This document shows positions 57,306 to 64,000 of a stretch of 64,000 bases of DNA, piece by piece. The notes below the pieces were generated by a model. That model was not told the origin of the DNA, searched no databases, and saw only the letters and a list, made by a program, of their open reading frames with translations. The DNA is from a bacterium. Its GTDB lineage: Bacteria > Auribacterota > UBA6266. The DNA is taken from positions 1,217,549-1,281,548 of the forward strand of contig JALOBK010000001.1 in the NCBI GenBank assembly GCA_023228325.1. The letters run 5' to 3'. The position numbers were made by a program, and so were the translations under genes. Position 1 is the stretch's first letter. Each line of letters opens with the position of its first letter.

Positions 57306-57333
57306 TTGACAAAAGTGCTTTTTTTGATATAAT
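57306..57333 (+). promoter_or_regulatory. Consensus promoter of the secretion/signalling operon
   Basis: Perfect TTGACA (57306-57311) and TATAAT (57328-57333) boxes are 16 bp apart. A short inverted repeat AGTGC/GCACT spans the -10 box and may be a regulator site. The leader to the first gene is about 105 nt and no other gene is visible between 57211 and 57446. Confidence 0.85.
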
Positions 57334-57446
57334 TGCACTATATTAACAAATTGAAGTAAGTACTTTAATGATTTTCCGGTTTGAAGAAAATCGGGGATTT
57401 TTATTTCTTCAGGGCGGAAAAAAATGTCCTTATAAGGTTTTTTGTT

Positions 57447-57686
57447 ATGTCCAAAAAGTTGATTTTTTCCAAAGATATTGTTGAAAAATTCAATATTCCT
57501 TACTCCACAGTTACACACTACACGAATATGGGGTTCTTCGCGGTCGTAAAAAAACAGGGGAATAAGCGCCTTTATGATGAAAATGAAATAGGCGCGCAGC
57601 TGGAAAAAATAAGGGAATTGACGGAGAAAGGCTATCCCTTGCGTTTAATACGCGAGATACTCATAAACGGAGAAAAAATAAGGTGA
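57447..57686 (+). CDS. MerR-like HTH protein (short)
   Basis: The 79-residue protein is a single winged-helix of the MerR type. F-S-K-D-I-V-E-K-F-N-I-P-Y-S-T-V-T-H-Y-T-N-M-G is broken into helix-turn-helix and wing, followed by K-R-L-Y-D-E-N-E-I and Y-P-L-R-L-I-R-E-I-L. It lacks the long dimerisation helix and effector domain. As the first gene under the strong promoter, it could autoregulate the operon. The frame is open 22 codons upstream, but the M-S-K-K start fits the fold. The GTG of the next gene overlaps its stop by four bases. Confidence 0.75.
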   Translation: MSKKLIFSKDIVEKFNIPYSTVTHYTNMGFFAVVKKQGNKRLYDENEIGAQLEKIRELTEKGYPLRLIREILINGEKIR

Positions 57687-58546
57687 GCTATTATAAGGTA
57701 TTGGGATTACAGAAAGAACCTTTTTCAACAAGTCCGGACCCGGCGTTTTTCTTTGAGTCCATGGAGCACAAGACCGCTCTTACAAATATTCTGATTGAGA
57801 TCCGGTTAAAACGGGGGCTGAGTGTGATACTGGGCGATGTGGGGACAGGAAAAACGACACTGAGCAGGAAGCTTTTCCAGATGTTCGGAAACAGGGAAAA
57901 TATAGACTTTTTTATGATACTTGACCCCACATATGAAACCGAGTTTCTGTTTTTGATGTCGCTGGTAAAAACGTTCGGGCTGGAACTCAAAGTAAAAGAC
58001 CCGACTATCCTCGACCTGAGAGAGGAAATAAAGAGATTCCTTTTCCAGAAAGGGGTCAATGAAAAGAAGACAGTGGTGCTTCTTATAGATGAAGTCCAGA
58101 AGCTGAATTCAATGTCTCTGGAAGTATTAAGGATACTGTTAAATTATGAGACAAACGAGTTCAAGCTTCTCCAGCTGGTCCTCCTGGGCCAGATGGAATT
58201 CCTGCCGCGGCTGGTTGAGACCAGGAACCTTGTAGACAGGGTAAGCTTGAAGTACACGCTGGGGCCTCTGAACGAGGAAGAGACCCGCCAGATGATAGAA
58301 TTCAGGATTGCCAGGGCAGGATATCAGTCCGGCGAAAAATTATTTTCGGACAAAGCCTATAGGGAGATCCATAAATACACAAAAGGTTATCCGAGGCGGA
58401 TATCAATGCTGTGCCACAAGGCGCTTAAGAATATTGTAATGGAAAACAAACTTTTTGTAGATGAGAAAACCATACAGAATATAATAAATTCAGAGGTCAA
58501 GTTAGGATGGCAAAAAGAAGACCAACTCCTGAAGAACAATTATTAG
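57683..58546 (+). CDS. ExeA/GspA-type AAA+ ATPase
   Basis: The 287-residue ATPase shows Walker A G-D-V-G-T-G-K-T-T (residues 51-59) and Walker B V-V-L-L-I-D-E-V-Q-K (D136, E137), typical of the ExeA/GspA group. It opens Y-Y-K-V-L-G-L-Q-K-E-P-F-S-T-S-P-D-P, the ExeA signature. ExeA works with ExeB to help assemble the type II secretin in the outer membrane. Unlike Aeromonas ExeA this protein is the ATPase domain only, with no membrane segment or peptidoglycan-binding domain. The following gene overlaps its end by 40 bp. Confidence 0.88.
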   Translation: MSYYKVLGLQKEPFSTSPDPAFFFESMEHKTALTNILIEIRLKRGLSVILGDVGTGKTTLSRKLFQMFGNRENIDFFMILDPTYETEFLFLMSLVKTFGLELKVKDPTILDLREEIKRFLFQKGVNEKKTVVLLIDEVQKLNSMSLEVLRILLNYETNEFKLLQLVLLGQMEFLPRLVETRNLVDRVSLKYTLGPLNEEETRQMIEFRIARAGYQSGEKLFSDKAYREIHKYTKGYPRRISMLCHKALKNIVMENKLFVDEKTIQNIINSEVKLGWQKEDQLLKNNY

Positions 58547-59163
58547 ACCTTATAGAAAAGGGGGATGATCTCAGTTCCGGGAAAATCAGGAAAAGGAGGC
58601 TGAGCCCTTTTGGTTTTTCCGGGATCAAGGGGTTTATATATGTCTCCAGAATAAAAAGCCGGGCTTTTTTTTCCGGCATATTAAAATCGGTTAAAGAACC
58701 GAATTTAAAACTTATAAATAATTTATTACTTGTGTTAATCTGTATAGTATTCGGCTTTTCGCTGTTTGACTTTCTGGTTAGAAGCCCCGGGATAGAAGAA
58801 TTTTTCCGGAATATACATACGGGAGCTTTTGACAAACCCGTTGCCGGAGAAGAGAAGCAGGGAAGGCCGTTTCTTCACTATCTGGAAATAGTGAGGCGGA
58901 GGAACATATTCAGCCCTCTGGAAATAAAAAGGTTTCAAAAAGAGGAAAAGACTGTTGTAAACGTCCAGGATATGGTCAGCGACCTTGCTCTTGTGGGCAT
59001 ATCATGGGACAAAGATGACCCGGTTGCTATGATAGAAGACAAGAAAAACCAGAGGACGTATTTTCTCAAGAAAGGCGATACGTTTTCCGATTTCAGGGTA
59101 GAAGAAATATTTTCCGACAGGGTTATTATAAAATCGGGAGCGAATAAAATCGAAATGAAATAA
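58507..59163 (+). CDS. GspC/PulC-like inner-membrane protein
   Basis: The 218-residue protein has a basic cytoplasmic N-terminus, one transmembrane helix (about residues 71-91), and a periplasmic domain. The domain (about 120-218) contains R-R-R-N-I-F-S-P-L, L-V-G-I-S-W-D, V-A-M-I-E-D-K-K-N-Q-R-T-Y-F-L-K-K-G-D and V-I-I-K-S-G. This is the homology-region domain by which GspC-type proteins bind the secretin. It is followed directly by a secretin gene, supporting that role. No PDZ domain is present. Confidence 0.8.
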   Translation: MAKRRPTPEEQLLDLIEKGDDLSSGKIRKRRLSPFGFSGIKGFIYVSRIKSRAFFSGILKSVKEPNLKLINNLLLVLICIVFGFSLFDFLVRSPGIEEFFRNIHTGAFDKPVAGEEKQGRPFLHYLEIVRRRNIFSPLEIKRFQKEEKTVVNVQDMVSDLALVGISWDKDDPVAMIEDKKNQRTYFLKKGDTFSDFRVEEIFSDRVIIKSGANKIEMK

Positions 59164-59176
59164 GGGCTGTAATATT

Positions 59177-60901
59177 ATGCTTAAGAAAAATATCTTTTTG
59201 GCGGTTTTGATTTGTTTCTGCGCCGTATCGGCCGGCTTTGGCGAGGATACTGTTCCCGGCGCCCCTCCCGGGCAGCCCGGAAATACGGATGAGCAGGCGG
59301 CAGGGGCCCCGGCCGCGGGCCCGGCGGTCATCGAGGAAATCAAAGAAGACGAAACCCCGCGCCATTTTGTCAGCATGGAAGAGGGGCTTTCAAGAAAAAT
59401 CAGCCTTGATCTCAGGGGGATAGATATTGTCGATGCCATAAAATTTCTTGCGATGAAAGGCGAGCTTAATATAGTGACCAGCAAAAGCGTCAACGGCAGG
59501 ACGACCCTGTTCCTTCGGGATGTTACGATATCGAATACGCTTGATGTGATTCTCATTACAAATAAGCTGGCGTGCGAGAAGAGGAACAATATTATCACTG
59601 TCATGACTGAGGCGGAATATGAAGCCCTTTACGGCCAGAAATACACGGATAAGAGGGAAATTGAGACTTTGAAGCTTTCATATGCCTCAGCATCGAAAGT
59701 CGGCGCGGCGCTGTCAAGCATCAAAAGCACCATAGGCACTATCATTATGGACGATGCTTCGGGCACCATAATCCTTATAGACACGCCGGAAAAGATAGCC
59801 GAGATGGAACAAGCGGCCTACGAGTTTGATACGGGGATGGAAAAGAAAAAAATCCCGACGGTTAACAAGGTTTTTGAACTCAGGTATGCGAAGGTGAAAG
59901 ACATAGAAGGTAAAGTCAAAGAGCTTTTGACTGAAAACATAGGCGTGATGTCGGCGGATGAAAGGACGAATAAAATAATAGTCAGCGACCTGCCGTTTGC
60001 CATCGAGAGGATAACACATGTGGTCGAAAATTTCGATTCAAAAACCAGAGAGGTATTTATAGAGGCGAGAATCGTGGAGATAAGCCTGAGCGATAAGTAT
60101 ACCTGGGGTATAAACTGGGAGAGGGTTTTTGAAGATGTCCATAATTTCACGCTTACGGGGGTTTTCCCCGCCGGTGACCTGACCTCGTACGGAAGGATTG
60201 CCATAGGCACGCTGAGCAGGGATGAATATCAGGCGACTTTGACGATCCTTCAGGAAATAGGGGATGTGAAGATAGTGTCCGCTCCCCATATCGCCGCCTG
60301 TAATAACGAGGAAGCAAAGATAATGGTGGGAAGCCGCGAACCTTATGCCACCAGCACGATTTCACAGAGCGATACCACGGCGACTACATCATGGCAGGCG
60401 GAATTTGTCGATGTGGGAGTTACTTTGACCGTAACGCCTACCATAAATGAAGATAACTTTATTAAGATGCACATTAAACCCGAAGTGAGCACATTGAGAG
60501 ACTGGTTTGAGATAGAAGATGACGCCGGCACTGCCCAGATCAGGCTGCCTATCATAGACACTACCAATGCCGAAACGGATATTCTCGTGAAAGACGGGAC
60601 GACAATAATCATCGCCGGCCTTATAAAAGACATAAAAAGGGATAATACCGATAAAGTCCCACTGCTGGGCGATCTTCCTCTGCTCGGGTACCTGTTTCAG
60701 AACAAGGCGACAGAAAACACCAAAAGCGAGGCTGTAATCTTTATTACGCCCCATATAATAAGCGGGGACAGCAATATTATGTATGTAAGCGACACGGAGA
60801 AGGGAAAGAAACCGTTGAAAGAGATAAGCGGCGGCGCAAATAAAAAAACCGCCGGCAGTAATCCGCCCGCCGGCAAACCCGTTAAAAAGAAAAAGAACTG
60901 A
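59177..60901 (+). CDS. Secretin (GspD/PilQ-like)
   Basis: This is an outer-membrane channel of type II secretion or type IV pilus systems. The 574-residue precursor has a signal peptide (residues 1-22) and a proline/alanine-rich linker. N-terminal secretin domains follow at about 75-300 (L-D-L-R-G-I-D-I-V-D-A-I-K and two N-domain folds ending V-V-E-N-F-D). The secretin barrel spans about 300-545, with V-E-I-S-L-S-D-K-Y, V-G-V-T-L-T-V-T-P-T and the hallmark V-P-L-L-G-D-L-P-L-L-G-Y-L-F. A short basic tail ends the protein. Only the ATPase and GspC-like genes accompany it here. Confidence 0.93.
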   Translation: MLKKNIFLAVLICFCAVSAGFGEDTVPGAPPGQPGNTDEQAAGAPAAGPAVIEEIKEDETPRHFVSMEEGLSRKISLDLRGIDIVDAIKFLAMKGELNIVTSKSVNGRTTLFLRDVTISNTLDVILITNKLACEKRNNIITVMTEAEYEALYGQKYTDKREIETLKLSYASASKVGAALSSIKSTIGTIIMDDASGTIILIDTPEKIAEMEQAAYEFDTGMEKKKIPTVNKVFELRYAKVKDIEGKVKELLTENIGVMSADERTNKIIVSDLPFAIERITHVVENFDSKTREVFIEARIVEISLSDKYTWGINWERVFEDVHNFTLTGVFPAGDLTSYGRIAIGTLSRDEYQATLTILQEIGDVKIVSAPHIAACNNEEAKIMVGSREPYATSTISQSDTTATTSWQAEFVDVGVTLTVTPTINEDNFIKMHIKPEVSTLRDWFEIEDDAGTAQIRLPIIDTTNAETDILVKDGTTIIIAGLIKDIKRDNTDKVPLLGDLPLLGYLFQNKATENTKSEAVIFITPHIISGDSNIMYVSDTEKGKKPLKEISGGANKKTAGSNPPAGKPVKKKKN

Positions 60902-60903
60902 AT

Positions 60904-62001
60904 ATGAAAGAAAACCTGTTTAAAGCTTTAGTGATAATAGTTATGTTTTGCATACTGGTTTTCATTGTCGCGGGCGGGATTTATGCCTATCTTATATATA
61001 CCCGCAATGTGACTGAAATTCAGGGCGAGCTGAAACAGATGGTCTCCGAACTGGAGGAAAAAGAGAAAGAGCTCCGGAAAGAGAAAGAGGTAAGGGCTCT
61101 TACGGAGGGAAAGCACCAGCAGCTGGAAAGTATTGCAGGGGAACACAAGGACACCATAGATAAACTAAAGCAGAAAACAGGAGAGCTCGAAAAGCTTAAC
61201 GAGGACCTCCTAAGGAGAAGTGCCGAGCTTGACAGGATGATGGCCGAAAAACAGGACGAAGTTTACACTCTTGACGAAAAAAACAAAACCGAATCAGCGC
61301 AGAACAAAGAGATCGTTGCCCGGCTTCAATCCCAGAGCAAACTGCTGAAAGAGCAGAAAGAAGAACTCTCGATAAAGCTTGACGGGATGGAGGCGGAAAT
61401 AGGCCGCCTGCGCAAGAATAACGACGGACTTAGCCTTGAATTGGGACAGATGAAAAATCTTGTTTTGGAACTTGAGAGCGATAAAAATGTCAAAAACATA
61501 AGGGAGATCAAGAAGGAGCTTAAAGAGAAAGAAGAAAGACTTAGGGAAGAAATAAGGAAGAATGAAAAACTTATTTCCGAAACAGAAGGAAGAACAAAAG
61601 ATTTGGCAAGGCCGGACAGAAAAAGAAGGCCGGCAAAATCGGAAAAATCCGGGACTGAAACGGCGCAGGAAATCCCGGAGAGCGCAAAAACAGAAGATGC
61701 TAAATTCTACTATAATACAGCTTTAGGGTGCCAGCAGACAGGTGATTACAAGGAAGCTCTTAACAATTACGAAAAAGCCCTCGAACTCGATCCTCTTGAT
61801 CCCGATATCCACTATAACATTGCAATCCTTTACGATGAGAACCTGGGGGAAAACAGCAAGGCGGTTTACCATTACAGGAAGTATCTTGAGCTGAACCCCG
61901 GGGCCGAAGATAAGAGTACCGTGATTCACTGGATTGATGAGGCCGAAAGGGAATCGAACTGGGGAAAAAACCTCCAGAAATTTGATTTTTTCAAAAAATA
62001 A
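60904..62001 (+). CDS. Membrane-anchored coiled-coil protein with TPR
   Basis: One transmembrane helix (about residues 9-33) is followed by a coiled coil of over 180 residues (about 38-225, rich in E, K, L and Q). A basic linker precedes a C-terminal TPR pair (about 265-340; Y-Y-N-T-A-L-G-C-Q-Q-T-G-D-Y, I-H-Y-N-I-A-I-L-Y). The layout resembles the coiled-coil protein at 36285 plus the repeats of the TPR lipoprotein. It begins three bases after the secretin and may be a periplasmic tether for it. Confidence 0.78.
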   Translation: MKENLFKALVIIVMFCILVFIVAGGIYAYLIYTRNVTEIQGELKQMVSELEEKEKELRKEKEVRALTEGKHQQLESIAGEHKDTIDKLKQKTGELEKLNEDLLRRSAELDRMMAEKQDEVYTLDEKNKTESAQNKEIVARLQSQSKLLKEQKEELSIKLDGMEAEIGRLRKNNDGLSLELGQMKNLVLELESDKNVKNIREIKKELKEKEERLREEIRKNEKLISETEGRTKDLARPDRKRRPAKSEKSGTETAQEIPESAKTEDAKFYYNTALGCQQTGDYKEALNNYEKALELDPLDPDIHYNIAILYDENLGENSKAVYHYRKYLELNPGAEDKSTVIHWIDEAERESNWGKNLQKFDFFKK

Positions 62002-62028
62002 AAAAATGGAATATCGGGAATTGCCCAC

Positions 62029-63429
62029 GTGAAAAGAATGACATCGGACTGGAAGCTCGCATGCGGTTTTATCGCATTATTGCTGCTGATACCGCTCATC
62101 GGCCTGACCGGTATTTACCAGATCTCCTCGTTCAGCAAGCAGCTTGACAATCTCGGGAGGAAGCATTTTCCCATGCAGAAAGCCGCGTTGGAAATACGGA
62201 TGCAGACCAGCATGTATGCGATGTATCTCAGGAATTATGTCTTCTGGAAAAGCTTCAAATACCTGGAGGCCGCGCGTAAAAGCGTTACAGCCGAAGACAT
62301 AAACAGCGTAAAAGAGAAATCAAGAAGGCAGGTTGAGTATTTCGGCTCGCTGTCCAGCGATGCGGCGCAGAAGGATTTTGTGCTGCAAATGTCGGTTCTT
62401 CAGAAAAATTTATTTGAAATAGGGGACCAGATTATGGAATCGGCAGACAGGATGGACGGGGCGGAGAGCAGCGGTGAAAAGGAAGAGGGCCGGAATTCTG
62501 TAAATAAGCTGATGATGGTCTTCGAAACGCGCCTTTTCGCCGTCGATGATTTTATCGAGAGCGAGGTGCAGAGCTATAACCTGCGTGTTGTGGAAGAGGA
62601 GCTTGAATACGCGCGGGAAGCCAAGAGGAAAGCATACACATTGCTCGGATGGTCTATCCTTTTTTCAGTCCTTATAGGAGGGCAGACGGCCGTAGTTGTC
62701 TATAACAGCAGGAAAAACGACAGGCTGAAAAGAGAAGAACTGATTAAAAAGATGATAAAGATAGAAGAAAAGGAAAGGGAGAACCTGTCAATGCAGGTCC
62801 ATGACCAGATGGGGCAGGACCTCAGCGGCCTGAAAATCTATCTTGACGTCATTTCAAACGCGATTGGGGGAAAATCCCCGGATATCGAAGAAAAAATACG
62901 GAAATGCAAAAACGTGCTTTCGGGGCTTATCGAGAAAAGCCATAATATAGCTGAGTTGCTCAGGCCTCCGGCATTGGATGAACTGGGGCTTGCCGATGCT
63001 CTCAGGGGCATGATATCGCAATACCGCCAGGTTTCGGGTCTGGATATCTCTTTTTCCGGAGCCGTGAGCAAGTCCGGGATAAAAGGGGAATATTCGCTTC
63101 TTATATACAGGATAATACAGGAGTGCCTTACAAATATAATCAAGCATTCGGGAGCGACGAAAGTGGATGTGTCCCTGAAAGGCGCGGGAAACGGCCTGGA
63201 GTTGACGATTAAAGATAACGGCGTCGGCTTCAAAAATTCAGGGAACGGCCCGGAAAACTCTGAATACGCCGATGACAGGTTAAAACTCGGGCTTCTCGGG
63301 GTAAAAGAAAGAGTGGAGTTTTTTCAGGGAAATTTTAAGGTGCTTTCCCTTGAAGGAAACGGAACGACAATAACAGTTGAACTGCCTTTGGAGCGGGATT
63401 ATGGCGCACACGATAATAATAGCCGATGA
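62029..63429 (+). CDS. Sensor histidine kinase (NarX/DesK-type, HisKA_3)
   Basis: The 466-residue kinase has two transmembrane helices (about 10-30 and 207-227) flanking a periplasmic helical sensor region, with M-Q-T-S-M-Y-A-M-Y resembling four-helix-bundle chemoreceptor domains. The HisKA_3 phosphorylation site is H258 in M-Q-V-H-D-Q-M-G-Q-D-L. The ATPase domain shows Q-E-C-L-T-N-I-I-K-H-S-G and D-N-G-V-G-F. The start is a GTG, with an ATG three codons later possible. The cognate response regulator overlaps its end by 29 bases. Confidence 0.92.
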   Translation: MKRMTSDWKLACGFIALLLLIPLIGLTGIYQISSFSKQLDNLGRKHFPMQKAALEIRMQTSMYAMYLRNYVFWKSFKYLEAARKSVTAEDINSVKEKSRRQVEYFGSLSSDAAQKDFVLQMSVLQKNLFEIGDQIMESADRMDGAESSGEKEEGRNSVNKLMMVFETRLFAVDDFIESEVQSYNLRVVEEELEYAREAKRKAYTLLGWSILFSVLIGGQTAVVVYNSRKNDRLKREELIKKMIKIEEKERENLSMQVHDQMGQDLSGLKIYLDVISNAIGGKSPDIEEKIRKCKNVLSGLIEKSHNIAELLRPPALDELGLADALRGMISQYRQVSGLDISFSGAVSKSGIKGEYSLLIYRIIQECLTNIIKHSGATKVDVSLKGAGNGLELTIKDNGVGFKNSGNGPENSEYADDRLKLGLLGVKERVEFFQGNFKVLSLEGNGTTITVELPLERDYGAHDNNSR

Positions 63430-64000
63430 CCATGATATTATCAGGGAAGGGATAAAGAATATCTTAAGGGATGAAACCGCCTATAAAATCGTGGGCGAGG
63501 CTTCAGACGGAAAAAGCGTTATAGATAAGGTAAAAACGGCTAAGCCCGATATCCTGTTGCTTGATATTTCCATGCCGGAGATGAGCGGGCTTGAAGCGAT
63601 TAGGGCTGTCCACCTGTCATCGCCTGAAACAAAAATACTGATAATAAGCGTCCATAAGTCCAACGCTTATATAATGAAAGCCCTTGAATCGGGGGTTATG
63701 GGATATTTGCAGAAGGAGAATGCCGGAGAGGAGTTAATCCCGGCCCTGGGAAAAATAGCGAAAGGCCGGATTTATCTCAGTTCATCAATATCATCTTTCC
63801 TGGTTGATAAAGCCGTGAGCAGGGATAAAAAACCTTCGGAATCCGGAGATGTTTTATCTTCAAGAGAAAAAGATGTGATACGGCTTGTCGCGGAAGGAAA
63901 GACCGCGAAAGAAATATCTTCTCTGTTGTGCATCAGCCGGAGAACAGTGGAAAACTACAAGAATAATATTTTAAAAAAACTGGACCTTCATAAGACCGGC
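63401..64000 (+). CDS. NarL/LuxR-family response regulator (3' end outside window)
   Basis: The receiver domain has acidic residues D9-D10, the phospho-acceptor D55 in L-L-L-D-I-S-M-P-E-M-S-G, and the lysine near residue 105. A LuxR-type helix-turn-helix begins near residue 155, with L-S-S-R-E-K-D-V-I-R-L-V-A-E-G and S-R-R-T-V-E-N-Y-K-N-N-I. The window ends within the last few codons, so only a few residues are missing. It forms a translationally coupled pair with the upstream kinase and probably controls genes outside or within this secretion cluster. Confidence 0.93.
   Translation, partial: MAHTIIIADDHDIIREGIKNILRDETAYKIVGEASDGKSVIDKVKTAKPDILLLDISMPEMSGLEAIRAVHLSSPETKILIISVHKSNAYIMKALESGVMGYLQKENAGEELIPALGKIAKGRIYLSSSISSFLVDKAVSRDKKPSESGDVLSSREKDVIRLVAEGKTAKEISSLLCISRRTVENYKNNILKKLDLHKTG

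Overview
The window looks like a chromosomal segment of a Gram-negative-type bacterium with moderate GC. It encodes a secretin, SurA/PpiD-like and lipoprotein-type envelope proteins, a PEP-CTERM-like sorting signal, many TPR proteins and clusters of secreted glycosidases. The gene content resembles poorly cultured lineages of the Omnitrophota/Auribacterota/PVC neighbourhood, but no rRNA or universal marker settles the phylum. That placement is inference.

Layout. 1-2.5 kb: the end of phoU, a tRNA-Glu(CTC) with a terminator, then a patchwork accessory stretch. It holds copies of the tRNA 3' end, small hairpins, an integron attC-like palindrome behind a small membrane protein, and a RelB/RelE-type toxin-antitoxin pair with its own promoter and operator. 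2.5-13 kb: a BaiN/HI0933-type flavoprotein, a DnaJ-type zinc-finger membrane protein, an ArsC-like phosphatase, a DUF502 membrane protein, and a PEP-CTERM-like secreted protein behind a 32-bp perfect palindrome with a LacI-family operator core. Several secreted proteins of unknown function, purU and corA follow. 13-26 kb: purine and one-carbon block purB-S-Q-L-M-H, a dispersed inverted repeat, purD-E, then tsaC/sua5, an LMW phosphatase, rpiB, glyA and a dCMP deaminase. 26-31 kb: an anaerobic ribonucleotide reductase operon (nrdR, nrdD, a separate glycyl-radical protein, a redoxin, nrdG, AmrS-type radical SAM enzyme) behind two NrdR boxes. 31-48 kb: a carbohydrate region with an SSS symporter, a cytoplasmic GH5-like enzyme, a PpiD-like chaperone, a NYN nuclease, a coiled-coil/micropeptide/lipoprotein trio, a GHL10-like secreted glycosidase, DUF4416 and DUF1015 genes, and six minus-strand genes for TIM-barrel glycosidase-like and CBM11-like secreted proteins. 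48-54.5 kb: deoC, the complete glycine cleavage set gcvT-H-PA-PB, a second copy of the dispersed inverted repeat, and a lipoate/octanoate ligase. 54.5-64 kb: a giant TPR lipoprotein, a small lipoprotein, and a strong promoter driving a MerR-like protein, ExeA-type ATPase, GspC-like protein, secretin, coiled-coil/TPR protein and a NarX/NarL-type two-component pair. The response regulator is cut by the window end.

How the parts fit. The purine, one-carbon, glycine cleavage, serine hydroxymethyltransferase, dCMP deaminase and RNR genes form a nucleotide-supply module suited to anaerobic life. The most notable feature is a class III RNR whose catalytic polypeptide lacks the glycyl-radical segment, with that segment supplied by the next gene as a 98-residue protein. 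The carbohydrate region looks like a locus for degrading an unidentified polysaccharide, with secreted binding proteins and enzymes and a possible sugar importer. The last 7 kb looks like a partial type II secretion or secretin export module with adjacent signalling genes.
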